Assembly: GCA_001512375.1 (NCBI GenBank)
Contig: LFRN01000035.1
Location: 1 to 36,672 of the forward strand
DNA: 36,672 nucleotides
Source of the DNA: Candidatus Methanoculleus thermohydrogenotrophicum
GTDB lineage: Archaea > Halobacteriota > Methanomicrobia > Methanomicrobiales > Methanoculleaceae
Reading direction: 5' to 3'
A program made the translations under genes and the position numbers. A model generated the notes under the pieces. The model was not told the DNA's origin. It saw only the letters and a list, made by a program, of their open reading frames with translations, and did no database searches. Of this stretch, positions 1 to 10,740 are shown in pieces (positions within the stretch are counted from its first letter, which is position 1; every line of letters begins with the position of its first letter).

Positions 1-489
1 AACGAGGATGCTAACGAACCACTTCCCGGTCGAAGTCACAGAGACTGTGGCATACTTCATTTCCCCGGTGAAGACTCGATGAAAGACGGTCTTGATCTCA
101 CCAATCTTTGGGAGTTTGATCCTATGCCGTTCGAAATCCACCGTGTAATGCTGAGGTATCTGGAATGACTGCACCGGGTGCTTCTTTGACTTAAATTTAG
201 GGAATCCCTTTTTCTCCCTGAAGAACCGGGTGAAAGCGTTGTCGAGGTTCTTGTTTGCACTCTGGAGAGACTGAGAGGTAACTTCCTTGAGCCACGGATG
301 TTCTTCTTTAAAGGCGGGAAGACGGTTGTTCAGGTCGAAACAGGAGAGTTTTCGACCTTCCTGCTCATACGCCCGGATTTTCTGCTCCAGAGAATGGTTG
401 TATACAAACCGACAGGCATGGATGTGTTTCATGAGGAGCGCAACCTGCTCCTCTGAAGGATACATCCGATACTTGTAGGCTTGGAACAT
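1..489 (-). CDS. tnpB: TnpB / IS200-IS605 OrfB-family RNA-guided nuclease-like transposon protein, N-terminal 163 aa, truncated by window edge
   Basis: Reverse translation from ATG at 487-489 is open to base 1: MFQAYKYRMYPSEEQVALLMKHIHACRFVYNHSLEQKIRAYEQEGRKLSCFDLNNRLPAFKEEHPWLKEVTSQSLQSANKNLDNAFTRFFREKKGFPKFKSKK... This matches the typical TnpB N-terminal pattern (YKYRMYPs..Q, C.fvYN, L.ev.sqslq.a...ld.Af..FF..kkGfPkFKsK). Absent from the ORF track because no stop lies within the window. Confidence 0.93.
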   Translation of the reverse strand, partial: MFQAYKYRMYPSEEQVALLMKHIHACRFVYNHSLEQKIRAYEQEGRKLSCFDLNNRLPAFKEEHPWLKEVTSQSLQSANKNLDNAFTRFFREKKGFPKFKSKKHPVQSFQIPQHYTVDFERHRIKLPKIGEIKTVFHRVFTGEMKYATVSVTSTGKWFVSILV

Positions 490-829
490 ACAAAATGTCA
501 TTTGGTATACACCAATATATACTCTCCACAATCTCTCTGAAAGCGCGCCGAAGGGGCGCCGCTTTCATCCCCGCACCTGTTGGCCGCGGTCTTCCTCGCT
601 CCGCCCCTTTCACCCCGCAAGATAAATCCCTGCCTGGAAGAGTAATCCCTTCTGGAATCCGCCCGGGCAGTCGGGTCACCCGGCTCGCCCTGGATCATTG
701 ACGGTATCACGTTGGGAAGAGCAGGACCGTCCGAGCCACCATCCAAAAACCACATGATGCCGGTGGGGCCCATACCGGATGAAAATTGCGGGGGTCATTT
801 TCATACGAAAAGGAGGGAGCCCTTCAGGC

Positions 830-2263
830 TCACTCCTTCCCGAAGAATGACCGCATGAACGGATACATCTCCATGATCTGCTGACTCGCGATCTCTTCGT
901 AGAGTCGATAGGTGATACTCACTGCCAGTAGCAGCCCTGTCCCACCGACCGCACCGATAACACCGAAGAGGTTCGCGACGACCGAGAGGATCCCGATAAG
1001 CGCACCGCCGATGACGGTGATCCGCGGTATATACCGGTCGAGGTACTTCTCGAGCACCTGGACGTTCCGGCGGTAACCGGGGATATGCATCCCGCTCATC
1101 TGGATCTGCCGGGCCACGCTTTTCGAGTCGAGGCCCGCAGTGTTAACCCAGAAGAGCGCGAAGAGCGCGCCCCCGACCACCATAACCGATATATCGATGC
1201 CCATACGCAGCATGACCTCCCAGGGGGCGTGCCCCAGGTCGGTGAGCCACCACATCCAGTCCTGCGGTTGGTTGATCGGCGCAATGTACCACATGATACC
1301 GCTGATCGGTTGCTGGTTCTGGAACTCGCCAAGGATTGTGATCCCGGCGTTTGAGAGGAGCATCCCGATCATCTGGATGTTTGCCTGCAGGACCCGAACA
1401 AGGATCATCGGCAGGACACTCGCGTAGATGAGCTTCACCGGGAAGCGTGCCCTGGCTCCCCGAACAGCGGAATGCGCAAGTGGGATCTCGATACGGGTCG
1501 ACTCCACGTAGACGATCACCAGGAAGATGATGATCGTCGTGATGAGAGCAAGCAGGTCCGTGCCGAAATACTCGAGGAAATTTGCTCCCGACGTCACGAC
1601 AGCGAACAACCGCGGGAAGAACCCGATCGGGAAGGGATCAGTGCCTGTCTGCCAGTTCAGGAACCCGTTCACCAGACCCTGAGAGACCCCTGCAACGATG
1701 AAGAGCCCCACGCCCGAGCCGACACCCCACTTGGTGACGACCTCGTCCATCAGTACGATCAGTAACCCGCCGATGCAGAGCTGGAGGAAGATCAGGAGCG
1801 AAACCACGGACGTGTTTCCACCGAACAACTCTGCCGCTATCGATGGATCAGGTAGCATCAGCCCGCTCACGACCATGGGGAGTGCCTCGACGATGATCAT
1901 CACGAAGATGAGCATCTTCTGCAGGCCCATGTACATGATCTGGCCACGCGCAACGCTGGTATCGATCTGCAGGATTTCAGCACCCTTGAGCAGCTGCAGC
2001 ACGATCGACGCGGTGACGATCGGCCCGATACCGAGGTGCAGGATCGAACCACTCGCACCGGCAAGCAGGGCCCGCCACAGCCCGAATATATCCTGTGACT
2101 GCGGAGAAAGCCCAAAGATATCGATGTTTGTCAACGTGAAGTAGAGGAGCAGGATCGCAATCGTCCACATCAGTTTATTCTTGAAGTGGACGTGCCCCTC
2201 TGGACTTTTGACTGCAGGCATCGCTGCAAGAATGGGTTCAAATCTATCCAGCAGATCTCCCAT
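830..2263 (-). CDS. secY: Preprotein translocase subunit SecY
   Basis: 477 aa, multi-TM, SecY-like segments, last gene of the r-protein operon as in other archaea. Confidence 0.97.
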   Translation of the reverse strand: MGDLLDRFEPILAAMPAVKSPEGHVHFKNKLMWTIAILLLYFTLTNIDIFGLSPQSQDIFGLWRALLAGASGSILHLGIGPIVTASIVLQLLKGAEILQIDTSVARGQIMYMGLQKMLIFVMIIVEALPMVVSGLMLPDPSIAAELFGGNTSVVSLLIFLQLCIGGLLIVLMDEVVTKWGVGSGVGLFIVAGVSQGLVNGFLNWQTGTDPFPIGFFPRLFAVVTSGANFLEYFGTDLLALITTIIIFLVIVYVESTRIEIPLAHSAVRGARARFPVKLIYASVLPMILVRVLQANIQMIGMLLSNAGITILGEFQNQQPISGIMWYIAPINQPQDWMWWLTDLGHAPWEVMLRMGIDISVMVVGGALFALFWVNTAGLDSKSVARQIQMSGMHIPGYRRNVQVLEKYLDRYIPRITVIGGALIGILSVVANLFGVIGAVGGTGLLLAVSITYRLYEEIASQQIMEMYPFMRSFFGKE

Positions 2264-2282
2264 AGTTTCACCAGAAAGAAAT

Positions 2283-2708
2283 TTAGACGGTCTTTGCCTG
2301 ACCGCCCATCTCCTCGATCTTTGCCCGGGCCCGTTCCGAAAACGCTTGCGCGGAGATACTCAATTTGCGCGTGACTCTTCCACCACCAAGCACCTTGTCG
2401 ATACCAAGTTCGGTAGCGTCGAGGGTGATAAGGTCCCCGTCCCGGGTGGCAACCCCCTCCTGGAGCAGAACCTCGACCATCTGGTCGATCGCCCCGATAT
2501 CAAGGGCAGGTACTGGCACAGATGTCTTGTTGACGAACCCGTGCTTACCGCTGGCTACCTCGCCCTTCAGGTAGAAGTGGGAGAAGCGGTGGTCCCGCTG
2601 CCCGGCTCTACCGCGTCCACCCCTGTTGCCGGCGCCACGCCGATTTTTGTGTGTACCGCCGCCACAGGTTCGTGAACCTCTGTATTTAGATCTCTTGTTT
2701 ACGGGCAT
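2283..2708 (-). CDS. rpl15: 50S ribosomal protein L15 (uL15)
   Basis: MPVNKRSKYRGSRTCGGGTHKNRRGAGNRGGRGRAG..; start moved inside the track ORF to the conserved MPVNKRSKYRG. Confidence 0.95.
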   Translation of the reverse strand: MPVNKRSKYRGSRTCGGGTHKNRRGAGNRGGRGRAGQRDHRFSHFYLKGEVASGKHGFVNKTSVPVPALDIGAIDQMVEVLLQEGVATRDGDLITLDATELGIDKVLGGGRVTRKLSISAQAFSERARAKIEEMGGQAKTV

Positions 2709-2713
2709 CAGTT

Positions 2714-3175
2714 TCACCTCATCTTGTAGAGGAGATCATTGATCTGGGGTCCATGGTAGCCAAGAGCTCCACCCTGCTGGAAGGTTCGTTTGATTGTTTT
2801 ATAGCCCTTTCGTGGGGGATGCAGTCGGAGCACCGGTTTGATGTCAGCCAGATCGTGGAGACTCGCCTCCCCGCTGCAGAGTGCCGCTGCGAACTCGTCA
2901 ATGCCGGCATATGAGGTATGCGCACGGACGTAGTCATCAGTCAGCCGCTCGTCCCCGGTCAACCTACCCCGGTTGCGCAGGAGGGTGGCCAGGGTCTCCG
3001 GGTCCACCTCACCATACGCTACATAGTCCTTCACTTTGCGGATCATGCCCAGGTACGCCGGGGTATCGGGCACAAGGACACAGTGATTGACGTGGTGCAG
3101 ACGGAGCATCTTGAGGGTGTCCCTGATCTCGCGGTTGGCCTTGACCACACCGCGTACCTGCACTACTGCGTACAT
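2714..3175 (-). CDS. rpl30: 50S ribosomal protein L30 (uL30)
   Basis: [62 protein letters not shown] overlap with rps5. Confidence 0.96.
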   Translation of the reverse strand: MYAVVQVRGVVKANREIRDTLKMLRLHHVNHCVLVPDTPAYLGMIRKVKDYVAYGEVDPETLATLLRNRGRLTGDERLTDDYVRAHTSYAGIDEFAAALCSGEASLHDLADIKPVLRLHPPRKGYKTIKRTFQQGGALGYHGPQINDLLYKMR

Positions 3176-3792
3176 CACTCCTTCCCTCCAACCCGGACGA
3201 TATTCGTCTGCCGGAGCGCCTCGAACGTCGCCCTGGCATAGTTGATGGTCGTCCGGGTCCGTCCCTTGTTGAGGGCCCAGACATCCTTGATCCCTGCAAG
3301 CTGCAGGACCTTCTTTGGGATATCTCCGGTCACAAGGCCGATACCCTGGGGTGCGGGTTTCAACGTCACCCGGACGCTACCTGCCTTACCGGTCACCTCG
3401 ATCGGGATCGAGTGATCGGTATCACAACCGCACTCCCAGCTCCCGCATCCCCGGTGTACCTTGATGATATTCACTTTCGCGTCATCTATCGCCTTCCGGA
3501 TAGCGTTGCCGACCTGGGTATCCTTTGCCTGACCAAACCCGACGTAGCCGTTCCGGTTGCCGACCACCACGACGGTGCGGAACTTCACACGGCGACCCGA
3601 GTCCGTCATCCGCTGGACCATGTTGATGTCCAGCACCTCGTCTTCCAGGTCGGGCAGAAGGAGATCGACGATCTGGGGTTCTTTGATCGGCTTGCCGCTC
3701 GCGAGTACCTCATCGATACTGGTGATCTCGCCTGCGGCAACCATGCGCCCGAGACCGGTGAGCGGAACCCATTCTTCCTGTACGTATGCCAT
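3175..3792 (-). CDS. rps5: 30S ribosomal protein S5 (uS5)
   Basis: [28 protein letters not shown]...[20 protein letters not shown]; canonical archaeal S5. Confidence 0.97.
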   Translation of the reverse strand: MAYVQEEWVPLTGLGRMVAAGEITSIDEVLASGKPIKEPQIVDLLLPDLEDEVLDINMVQRMTDSGRRVKFRTVVVVGNRNGYVGFGQAKDTQVGNAIRKAIDDAKVNIIKVHRGCGSWECGCDTDHSIPIEVTGKAGSVRVTLKPAPQGIGLVTGDIPKKVLQLAGIKDVWALNKGRTRTTINYARATFEALRQTNIVRVGGKE

Positions 3793-3794
3793 TG

Positions 3795-4325
3795 TCACAC
3801 CAGCTCCTTCTTGATGGCCAGAGCCACAGCCTCTACATTTGCTGCCAGGTTCTCTGCCCGCTCAGGGGCATACCCGGCGATATGGGCACCTTTGAGCCGC
3901 TCCTCATCAGGGAGAATCGACTCGCCGTAGGGTATATCAAGACCCACGTCCACCGCCCCTTTCAGGGCGGCAAATACACGGGCTCCAGGTTTTGCCCGGG
4001 CAAGCCCGATGTCCAGGATGCCTCTGTCATACCCTGCGTTCAGCGCTCTGACCGCAAACAGCATCCCGGTCAGGTAAGCGGCCGGGGTGCTGGAAGTCGA
4101 TCCCTCATACCCGTACTTCGCAAGTTCGGTCGAGTACGCGGCCACCAGGGTGCGGTCTCCCTCATCTCCAGGGACGACCAGCTGTGTGATGATCTGCCGG
4201 TTTGTTCTCCGGACAACCATCCTGGGTATCCCTGATGACAGGAGCGACGTCCGCTTGTAGTAGTCAGTCTTGCCCTCGTGCCTTCTCCGGAAGGGCACAA
4301 AGTATCTTGGACCGGTTGCCATCAT
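3795..4325 (-). CDS. rpl18: 50S ribosomal protein L18 (uL18)
   Basis: [30 protein letters not shown]..; operon position. Confidence 0.96.
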   Translation of the reverse strand: MMATGPRYFVPFRRRHEGKTDYYKRTSLLSSGIPRMVVRRTNRQIITQLVVPGDEGDRTLVAAYSTELAKYGYEGSTSSTPAAYLTGMLFAVRALNAGYDRGILDIGLARAKPGARVFAALKGAVDVGLDIPYGESILPDEERLKGAHIAGYAPERAENLAANVEAVALAIKKELV

Positions 4326-4777
4326 TTCGTCCTCCCTGTCATCATCATCTCAACATGCGCTGTAAGGTGTGCCACGCTCCGGAACTGGCCTCCGGAGGCC
4401 CGCCGGTACATCAGGCGGTAGAGACTCCGGTCGATTCTGCCTTCATCACGCATCACGCGCAAGGCCCGGCGCTGTGCCCGGATCTTCCTCATCCATGTCT
4501 TCTTTCCTGGATATCTGGCTCCCGCGGCACCCTTTCTTCGGCCGGGTCCCTTCCGGTGACCGTAGGCACGTTTTTCCATCCGCTCGCGTGTCCTGCCCCG
4601 GCTGTTTCCTTTCACAGCACGCGTCCTGATCGCACCTTCCTCGATGAGATCGCGCATATCTTCCCGCGAAATGGCTGTCTCGATATCAGCCAGCCGCTCG
4701 GGATCAAACCAGACACGGTTAACCCCGCACTTGAGAACGGCGGCTGCCATTCGTTTCTGGTTGGCGAGATTACTCAT
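4322..4777 (-). CDS. rpl19e: 50S ribosomal protein L19e
   Basis: [45 protein letters not shown]..; internal ATG chosen by family conservation. Confidence 0.96.
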   Translation of the reverse strand: MSNLANQKRMAAAVLKCGVNRVWFDPERLADIETAISREDMRDLIEEGAIRTRAVKGNSRGRTRERMEKRAYGHRKGPGRRKGAAGARYPGKKTWMRKIRAQRRALRVMRDEGRIDRSLYRLMYRRASGGQFRSVAHLTAHVEMMMTGRTK

Positions 4778-5204
4778 CTTCATCCACCTCTTCCTCTTCA
4801 TCCTCAACAGGCACAGGGGCCACCGCGGTAAGGTCTTTTGCGTTCAATACTTTAAGCCCCAGTTCCATGGCCTGCGCCTGGATTACTCTACGCTTCCTGT
4901 TTCCTACTGATCCAGCGATCCGGACAGCCTGGAGGTCGGGGTTCAGCCCGGCAAGGTCTGCCGGTGAGAAGACCCGCACCTCCTCATACCCGCTCGGGTG
5001 CAGGCCTCGAACTGCCGCGGGGCTCCCGTATCCCGGCCTGGGAAGCGCGCCCTTTGCGCGGAACTGCCGCCGCTGTTTGCTCTGCAGGCCGCGCGGACGC
5101 CGCCAGACATCGGCCAGTCTTACCTTGCGGTGGAGCCCGCGCCTCTTGAAAGCTGGTTTATTGTGCCGGGTGCGGACGCGGATCAATCTTTTTCTTTCAT
5201 CCAT
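4770..5204 (-). CDS. rpl32e: 50S ribosomal protein L32e
   Basis: RKRLIRVRTRHNKPAFKRRGLHRKVRLADVWRRPRGLQSKQRR; acidic C-terminus. Exact start (5204 ATG or 5213 GTG) uncertain. Confidence 0.95.
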   Translation of the reverse strand: MDERKRLIRVRTRHNKPAFKRRGLHRKVRLADVWRRPRGLQSKQRRQFRAKGALPRPGYGSPAAVRGLHPSGYEEVRVFSPADLAGLNPDLQAVRIAGSVGNRKRRVIQAQAMELGLKVLNAKDLTAVAPVPVEDEEEEVDEDE

Positions 5205-5209
5205 CCTCT

Positions 5210-5734
5210 TCACGCTCTCTCGGTGATATAGATGCCATCCTGGAACACCCGGGGATCACGCTTTGTGATCCTGGTCGCGCGTTCGATGTTTGCGGCCGTG
5301 TTGCCCACCTTCTCCTTATCGATACCGGTGAGAATCACTTCATCGTTCCCGATCTTGACGGTGACGCCTTCGAGGATCCTTGCTACCCGGGGCTGCTTCT
5401 CGCCAAGGAAGTTGTTGATCACGAGGCGGTCGCCCTGCAGCTTCAGCTGGATCGGAAAGTGGCTGTAGACCACCTTCATGCGGTACTCATAACCCTCGAC
5501 GACGCCCCGGATCATGCTCTTTGCATGAGACTCAAGCGTACCGGTCATGGCGAGGAACCGCTTCTTATCAGATGCCGTGGAGATGACGATCTCGTCGTCC
5601 TCAAGGGCGACATTGATCTGCGGGAACCACAGATTGCGGGAAAGCGTGCCTTTCGGCCCTTTTACTGTGAAAACGCTGCCTTCGAGCGTGACGTCCACCT
5701 CCGGAGGGATCTCGACTCGACGTATTATACCCAT
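5210..5734 (-). CDS. rpl6: 50S ribosomal protein L6 (uL6)
   Basis: MGIIRRVEIPPEVDVTLEGSVFTVKGPKGTLSRNLWFPQINV. Confidence 0.96.
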   Translation of the reverse strand: MGIIRRVEIPPEVDVTLEGSVFTVKGPKGTLSRNLWFPQINVALEDDEIVISTASDKKRFLAMTGTLESHAKSMIRGVVEGYEYRMKVVYSHFPIQLKLQGDRLVINNFLGEKQPRVARILEGVTVKIGNDEVILTGIDKEKVGNTAANIERATRITKRDPRVFQDGIYITERA

Positions 5735-5750
5735 AAAGCCTTCCTCTCCT

Positions 5751-6143
5751 TCAGTAGACATATCCCAGCAGCTGCCCGCCGATACCCTCGTTCCGGGCCT
5801 GCTCGTGGGAGAGGACTCCCCTCGAGGTCGAGACTATCAGGATACCAAAGTTCTTTGCGGGGAGGTACTGCGACTCCCAGTATTCCATATCAGCCATCGT
5901 CACCGAGAACCGGGGGGTGATGGCGCCACACTTATTGATCGTCCCGGTGAGCTGGACCCGGAACTGGCCGCCACGGCCGTCATCGATGAACTCGAAACCG
6001 CCGATAAAGCCGTTTTCCTGCATAACGCGGAGCATCGAGCCTAACACCTTGCTGGCGGGCTCGACAATGACTTCGCTCCGTCCAGCGTCGCCGGCATTCT
6101 TGATTGCACTCATCGCATCAGCGATCGGATTCAGTCGTGCCAT
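5751..6143 (-). CDS. rps8: 30S ribosomal protein S8 (uS8)
   Basis: [42 protein letters not shown]. Confidence 0.97.
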   Translation of the reverse strand: MARLNPIADAMSAIKNAGDAGRSEVIVEPASKVLGSMLRVMQENGFIGGFEFIDDGRGGQFRVQLTGTINKCGAITPRFSVTMADMEYWESQYLPAKNFGILIVSTSRGVLSHEQARNEGIGGQLLGYVY

Positions 6144-6154
6144 ATCTTTCACCC

Positions 6155-6322
6155 TCAGTTCATCTTCTTAAAGCCCATCTTGCTCGCGCACTCGCGGAAG
6201 CACTGGCGGCAGAAGTAGATGCCGTATTTGCGTACAAGGCCCTGTTTCCGACCGCATATACGGCACTCGTTCGCACCGCGGCCGAACTTCTTCGTGCTCT
6301 CTGCCGAAGATTCTCCTGCCAT
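6155..6322 (-). CDS. rps14: 30S ribosomal protein S14, zinc-binding type (uS14)
   Basis: Hand-translated 55 aa: [55 protein letters not shown]; two CxxC motifs; lies between rpl5 and rps8. Below the ORF-track length cutoff. Confidence 0.97.
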   Translation of the reverse strand: MAGESSAESTKKFGRGANECRICGRKQGLVRKYGIYFCRQCFRECASKMGFKKMN

Positions 6323-6325
6323 ACC

Positions 6326-6829
6326 TCACACCTCCACCTGGTAGCGCTCGCGCATGAACGCGATGGCTTCTTCTTTATTCACTCTCTGGTCAGCCGGCAG
6401 TTTCCTGCGTCCGGCGGCCCGGCGTGCAACCCGCACACCTTTACGCTCAAGCACCACGTTGACGTCCATGCCGTAGATGCCGATCGCAGGGTCATAGGCC
6501 ATGCCCGGGAAATCGGTGTGCTCCTCGATACCGAAGGAGACGTTCCCGGTCTGGTCAAACTGAGAGACTGCAAGGTGCCGATCGATGATGTCAAGCGCGG
6601 TCTCAACGAACTTCTCGGCGTTCTTTCGGCGCAGGGTGACCTTGCACCCGATGGGTGCACCCTTCCTGATACCGAACGCCGGCTGGGTCCGCTTTGCGAT
6701 GGTGCGGACGGGTTTCTGACCGGTGATCTGCTTCACGAGTTCCTCGGCCTTGACCAGCCGCTCACCGCTCTCGCCGACACCCATATGCACGATGACTTTG
6801 TCGATGTAGATCTCCCTCATCGCGCTCAT
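6326..6829 (-). CDS. rpl5: 50S ribosomal protein L5 (uL5)
   Basis: [58 protein letters not shown]. Confidence 0.97.
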   Translation of the reverse strand: MSAMREIYIDKVIVHMGVGESGERLVKAEELVKQITGQKPVRTIAKRTQPAFGIRKGAPIGCKVTLRRKNAEKFVETALDIIDRHLAVSQFDQTGNVSFGIEEHTDFPGMAYDPAIGIYGMDVNVVLERKGVRVARRAAGRRKLPADQRVNKEEAIAFMRERYQVEV

Positions 6830-7560
6830 ATGGAAGCCTCCAGTTCAGGCGCAACCCCTGAGCGGCCGACCATGAAGATGTACTCCTCGATGGTCTCGAA
6901 CCGCTCATCGGCTGAGTCGTCCACGAGGACCACACGGTTCGGGACGGAACTTGCGGTCTTGATGATCTCAACGATCCTGCCGACCTTCCCCGAATGCTTT
7001 CCGCCGACGATCATGGCCACGTTGCCTTCTGCGAAGGGGAAATGGTCGACAATCCGGAACCGGTCTTCACCGGTCTCCGGGTCTCCAAGGGTCACCACAA
7101 TCGAGTCTTTCGCCTTGTAGGTGTTGTCGGCAAGGATGTTTGCACCATACGCAAGGTTCAGCTGCACCTTGCCACCCTTGATGATGGTCTTGTTGCGGAT
7201 CTTGCAGAGTCGGGTCTTTGCAGACTCCTCCGGGATCTCAACCGAGATCAGGTTACCCCGCTTATCCAGCTGAATACGGTAGTGTTTCCCGAGTTTCGGG
7301 ATCGAGATGATGTCAAAGACGCCAAGACCAATCCTGGGATCCTTGCAGGGTCGTCCATTGACAAGGACATCTCGCTGATGCAGGATCTTTTTGACCTCGC
7401 TTGCATTCTGTGCGATGCCAATATGCTCGCGGAGCCAGACTCCGACCGGCAGGGCGCCGGCGTTGTGGGGGCCCGGGGCGGTCTTCATGATAAATTTCTG
7501 TGTTTTTTTCGGGATGCGCCAGGACTCCGGCGCTACCAGCCGCTTGAGATGGTTGGACAT
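6826..7560 (-). CDS. rps4e: 30S ribosomal protein S4e
   Basis: [45 protein letters not shown]. Confidence 0.97.
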   Translation of the reverse strand: MSNHLKRLVAPESWRIPKKTQKFIMKTAPGPHNAGALPVGVWLREHIGIAQNASEVKKILHQRDVLVNGRPCKDPRIGLGVFDIISIPKLGKHYRIQLDKRGNLISVEIPEESAKTRLCKIRNKTIIKGGKVQLNLAYGANILADNTYKAKDSIVVTLGDPETGEDRFRIVDHFPFAEGNVAMIVGGKHSGKVGRIVEIIKTASSVPNRVVLVDDSADERFETIEEYIFMVGRSGVAPELEASI

Positions 7561-7925
7561 TATTCCCCGCCTCCGAGTCTCTCCTCACGGAGTTTGTCTT
7601 TCAGGTTGAGTTTCGTGATCTGCACGTTCGAAGGGTCCACCGGTCGGGGGACCTCGGTCCCGTCTGCCTTTGTCACCATTACACCGTGCACGATCAGCTG
7701 GCACCTCTTCATGTCGACAGCATCGACAACGCCTTCTTCACCGGTATAGTCTCCACGGAGCACTCTCACGGTGTCGCCCTTCACCACCCGGACTCTCCGG
7801 GTGTTATACTTCTCGCGGAGCTCATGTGAGAGTGACGCGGTGAGGAACTGACCCCTGGCGTGGTTCGGTGCGTTGAAGCGCGCCTTGCGCTGTTTTCTTG
7901 GTTGTTTACTGGTTGTGCGTACCAT
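7560..7925 (-). CDS. rpl24: 50S ribosomal protein L24 (uL24)
   Basis: KOW-type sequence RRVRVVKGDTVRVLRGDYTGEEGVVDAVD; operon position. Confidence 0.96.
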   Translation of the reverse strand: MVRTTSKQPRKQRKARFNAPNHARGQFLTASLSHELREKYNTRRVRVVKGDTVRVLRGDYTGEEGVVDAVDMKRCQLIVHGVMVTKADGTEVPRPVDPSNVQITKLNLKDKLREERLGGGE

Positions 7926-7934
7926 TCTTCACCT

Positions 7935-8333
7935 CTACACGATTATCGTCGCCATGGAGGTGATCTTCGGGAACCTCTCTGCGATCTCGCGAGGGACAGG
8001 ACCCTTGATCTCAGTTCCTTTCGGCTCGCCGCGCTCGTTGATGAGCACCATAGCGTTATCCTCAAATGAGAGCCGGATCCCGTTCGGGCGGCGGATCTCC
8101 TTCTTCTGTCGGATAACCACCGCCTTCTCAAGTTTCCTCCGCATGTCGGGAGTGCCCTTCTTGACACTCACGGTTGCCACATCGCCGAGGCCCAGGCTGG
8201 GCTGCCGCCGCCTGACACCGTGGTAGCCGTCGACAGAGACGATCTCCACAAGCCGGGCACCGGTGTTATCGGCACAGACAATGCGGGAGCCCGTGGCAAG
8301 CGCACGCGGAATGGTAGACTGCATCGCCTTCAT
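7935..8333 (-). CDS. rpl14: 50S ribosomal protein L14 (uL14)
   Basis: [45 protein letters not shown]; start at 8333 gives a 4-bp overlap with rps17. Confidence 0.96.
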   Translation of the reverse strand: MKAMQSTIPRALATGSRIVCADNTGARLVEIVSVDGYHGVRRRQPSLGLGDVATVSVKKGTPDMRRKLEKAVVIRQKKEIRRPNGIRLSFEDNAMVLINERGEPKGTEIKGPVPREIAERFPKITSMATIIV

Positions 8334-8656
8334 TCCTTCACCACCTCGACAACCACGAAGTTCTTTGTCTTCGAGAGTGGCCTGCACTCTGCAATCCTGA
8401 CCACATCACCGACACCCGCGTTGATACAGGGCGTGCTGTGGGCATGGTATCGGGACCTGCGTTTCTCGTACCGTTTGTACTTCTTGACGTAGTGGAGGAA
8501 CTCACGCTCCACGACGACAGTACTGTTCATACGATCGCTCACGACTTTGCCGGTAATCACCTGGCCGCGTACCGGCAAAGTGCCGTGAAACGGACAATTT
8601 GCATCCTCGCATTCCATTTCCGGAACGGGGACATCTAACCCAATATTTCGTGCCAT
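8330..8656 (-). CDS. rps17: 30S ribosomal protein S17 (uS17)
   Basis: [53 protein letters not shown]. Confidence 0.97.
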   Translation of the reverse strand: MARNIGLDVPVPEMECEDANCPFHGTLPVRGQVITGKVVSDRMNSTVVVEREFLHYVKKYKRYEKRRSRYHAHSTPCINAGVGDVVRIAECRPLSKTKNFVVVEVVKE

Positions 8657-8669
8657 TATTCATCCTCTC

Positions 8670-8942
8670 TTATCTGATGCGCATCGTGATCCGCCGTTCC
8701 GGCCGGGCCTCGAGGCTCGAGCCGTCCACATCGACGACCGTGCCATCCGGGAGCCGGAAGCGGAATACACTGAACCGCTTTGGTATTCGTTTCTCCCCCC
8801 GCTCAGTCCAGATGACCAGGGTGTTTCTGGTTTCATCGATGATGCGACCAGCCACCCCGACGTGGCCGGGATTACTTGCGCGGGCGACCAGAACATCCAG
8901 GCCGATCAGCTCGTGTCGCAGGATGTTCCGGGGAGATATCAT
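8670..8942 (-). CDS. rnp1: Ribonuclease P protein component 1 (Rpp29/Pop4)
   Basis: MISPRNILRHELIGLDVLVARASNPGHVGVAGRIIDETRNTLVI; canonical position between rpl29 and rps17. Confidence 0.93.
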   Translation of the reverse strand: MISPRNILRHELIGLDVLVARASNPGHVGVAGRIIDETRNTLVIWTERGEKRIPKRFSVFRFRLPDGTVVDVDGSSLEARPERRITMRIR

Positions 8943-9142
8943 GTATTCCTCCGTGCTTTCTGCTCGGTCCGGATGCGTGCGATGGTCCTGCGGATCTCGC
9001 GGATCCTCCCGGGGTTCTCCGTGGCACCGCCAGCGCTGACTTTCCCCCGCTCCTGGATCAGTTCAAGGTAGAGTTTCTGCTCCTGTTCGAGGAGCTCGAC
9101 GTCGGAGAGCTGTTTCACTTCGCGTGCGCGAAAGATTGCCAT
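8939..9142 (-). CDS. rpl29: 50S ribosomal protein L29 (uL29)
   Basis: MAIFRAREVKQLSDVELLEQEQKLYLELIQERGKVSAGG. Confidence 0.95.
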   Translation of the reverse strand: MAIFRAREVKQLSDVELLEQEQKLYLELIQERGKVSAGGATENPGRIREIRRTIARIRTEQKARRNT

Positions 9143-9847
9143 TTATATCTCCTCCAGGTTCTCCTCGTCTGAGAACTCATCGAACTCCTCCTCGAGTTCC
9201 TCGTCGCCGATCTCCTCAGGTTCGGGAATCGGCACCGGGGCCTTCTTTGGCTCTGGTTCAAGGACCTCGAAGGTGTCAGGCAACTTCGCACCCGGCGGGA
9301 CGATCTTGACCTGGACGCCGATGGTTCCGAGTTTCTTGACTGCAATGGCATACCCCTTCTCGACGAGTGTCTCGCTGGGTTCACCTGAGTGCTTCACGTA
9401 ACCCTCTGTGAACTTCTGGGTCCGCGATCTCGCACCGGTCAGTTTCCCGGCGATGATGACTTCGCAACCGAGCGCACCTGACTCCATCACCCGGCGGATC
9501 GTGCTCTGTCCGGCCTTCCTGAAGTACCAGCCGCGCTCAAGCGCGTTTGCGAGCCGTTCCGCCATAATCTGGGCGCTGAAGTTGGGGTTCTGGACCTGCT
9601 GGACCTCCACCTGCGGGGACTCGATCTCGAAGAGGGTAGCAAGGTCCTGGGTGAGCTGGCGGACCTGTTTGCCGCCTTTCCCGATCACGATACCAGGTTT
9701 CTCTGCAAAGATGGTTACCTGGGTGCCAAGCGGCGTCCTGGTGATATCCATACCGCCATATCCGGCCCGCTTGAGCTCTTTCGTGAGGAACTTGTCAATA
9801 CGGACGTTGCGCACACCTTCACTGACGAACTTCTTCTCGATTGCCAT
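9143..9847 (-). CDS. rps3: 30S ribosomal protein S3 (uS3) with acidic C-terminal extension
   Basis: [35 protein letters not shown]...KPGIVIGKGGKQVRQL (KH motif). Confidence 0.97.
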   Translation of the reverse strand: MAIEKKFVSEGVRNVRIDKFLTKELKRAGYGGMDITRTPLGTQVTIFAEKPGIVIGKGGKQVRQLTQDLATLFEIESPQVEVQQVQNPNFSAQIMAERLANALERGWYFRKAGQSTIRRVMESGALGCEVIIAGKLTGARSRTQKFTEGYVKHSGEPSETLVEKGYAIAVKKLGTIGVQVKIVPPGAKLPDTFEVLEPEPKKAPVPIPEPEEIGDEELEEEFDEFSDEENLEEI

Positions 9848-10317
9848 TACGCCACCTCAGTCACGATGATCTCAATGTTCACGGTCTCCCTGCGTTTTGG
9901 GGTGGCGCGCCCCATCGCGCGCGGGAAGAACGCCCGGAGACCACGACCCCTGTTGGCGGAGACATGGTCGATCCTGAGGTTTTCGGTGTCAAGGCCGATA
10001 TACTCGGCGTTCTTCTCGACGGATTCAAGCAGCCTGATGTAGGCCTTCGCGGCCTTCACCGGGTACCGGCCTGCCGGCCATTTCTCAAGGCCGTGCTTGT
10101 GGGCGACGTTTCGCTTGAACCGCTTGAACGGAATGGCCTTCTTCATCTCAACCACATCAGCAAGGTATGCCTTTGCTTCGGTGGTGGTCATGCCCTTGAT
10201 GAATCGGGCAATCTCGATCGAGTGTTTGGGAGAGACGGGAATCTCGTTCGCTTTTGCGCGAGCGACGTTCTCGCCCTCGATCATTGCTGAATAGCCTGTT
10301 CTTGCCATAACCATCAC
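9847..10317 (-). CDS. rpl22: 50S ribosomal protein L22 (uL22)
   Basis: [48 protein letters not shown]. Confidence 0.96.
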   Translation of the reverse strand: MMVMARTGYSAMIEGENVARAKANEIPVSPKHSIEIARFIKGMTTTEAKAYLADVVEMKKAIPFKRFKRNVAHKHGLEKWPAGRYPVKAAKAYIRLLESVEKNAEYIGLDTENLRIDHVSANRGRGLRAFFPRAMGRATPKRRETVNIEIIVTEVA

Positions 10318-10727
10318 TTCAGCGGTACGTACTTACTCGACCGGGTCGCACCGATACCGGCGCTGCCGTGGGAGACTTTCCTGCGGGTCAGTGCAAATTC
10401 TCCAAGATAATGGAAGACCGCCTCGGGGTGGATCTCCACCCTCTGGAACTCCTTTCCGTTGTGGACCTCGATCGTCTTTCCGACCATCTCCGGCATAACG
10501 ACCATGTCGCGCAGGTGGGTGCGGATGTTCGGGTTTCCTGACCTGATGTCAGAGAGGAGCTTCTCGTGTTCCCGGGAGAGGCCGCGCTCGAACTTCCTGC
10601 GTACCCGGGACGGCATGAGCGGCAGGAGTTCGGAGAGAGCCATCTGCTGCAGGTCGTCGATGGAGTACCCGCGGTAGGTAAACTCTTCACGCCGCCGCGG
10701 CATTCGCTTCTGTGTCTTCTTTGCCAT
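10314..10727 (-). CDS. rps19: 30S ribosomal protein S19 (uS19)
   Basis: [45 protein letters not shown]. Confidence 0.96.
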   Translation of the reverse strand: MAKKTQKRMPRRREEFTYRGYSIDDLQQMALSELLPLMPSRVRRKFERGLSREHEKLLSDIRSGNPNIRTHLRDMVVMPEMVGKTIEVHNGKEFQRVEIHPEAVFHYLGEFALTRRKVSHGSAGIGATRSSKYVPLK

Positions 10728-10740
10728 GCATCACCCCTCC

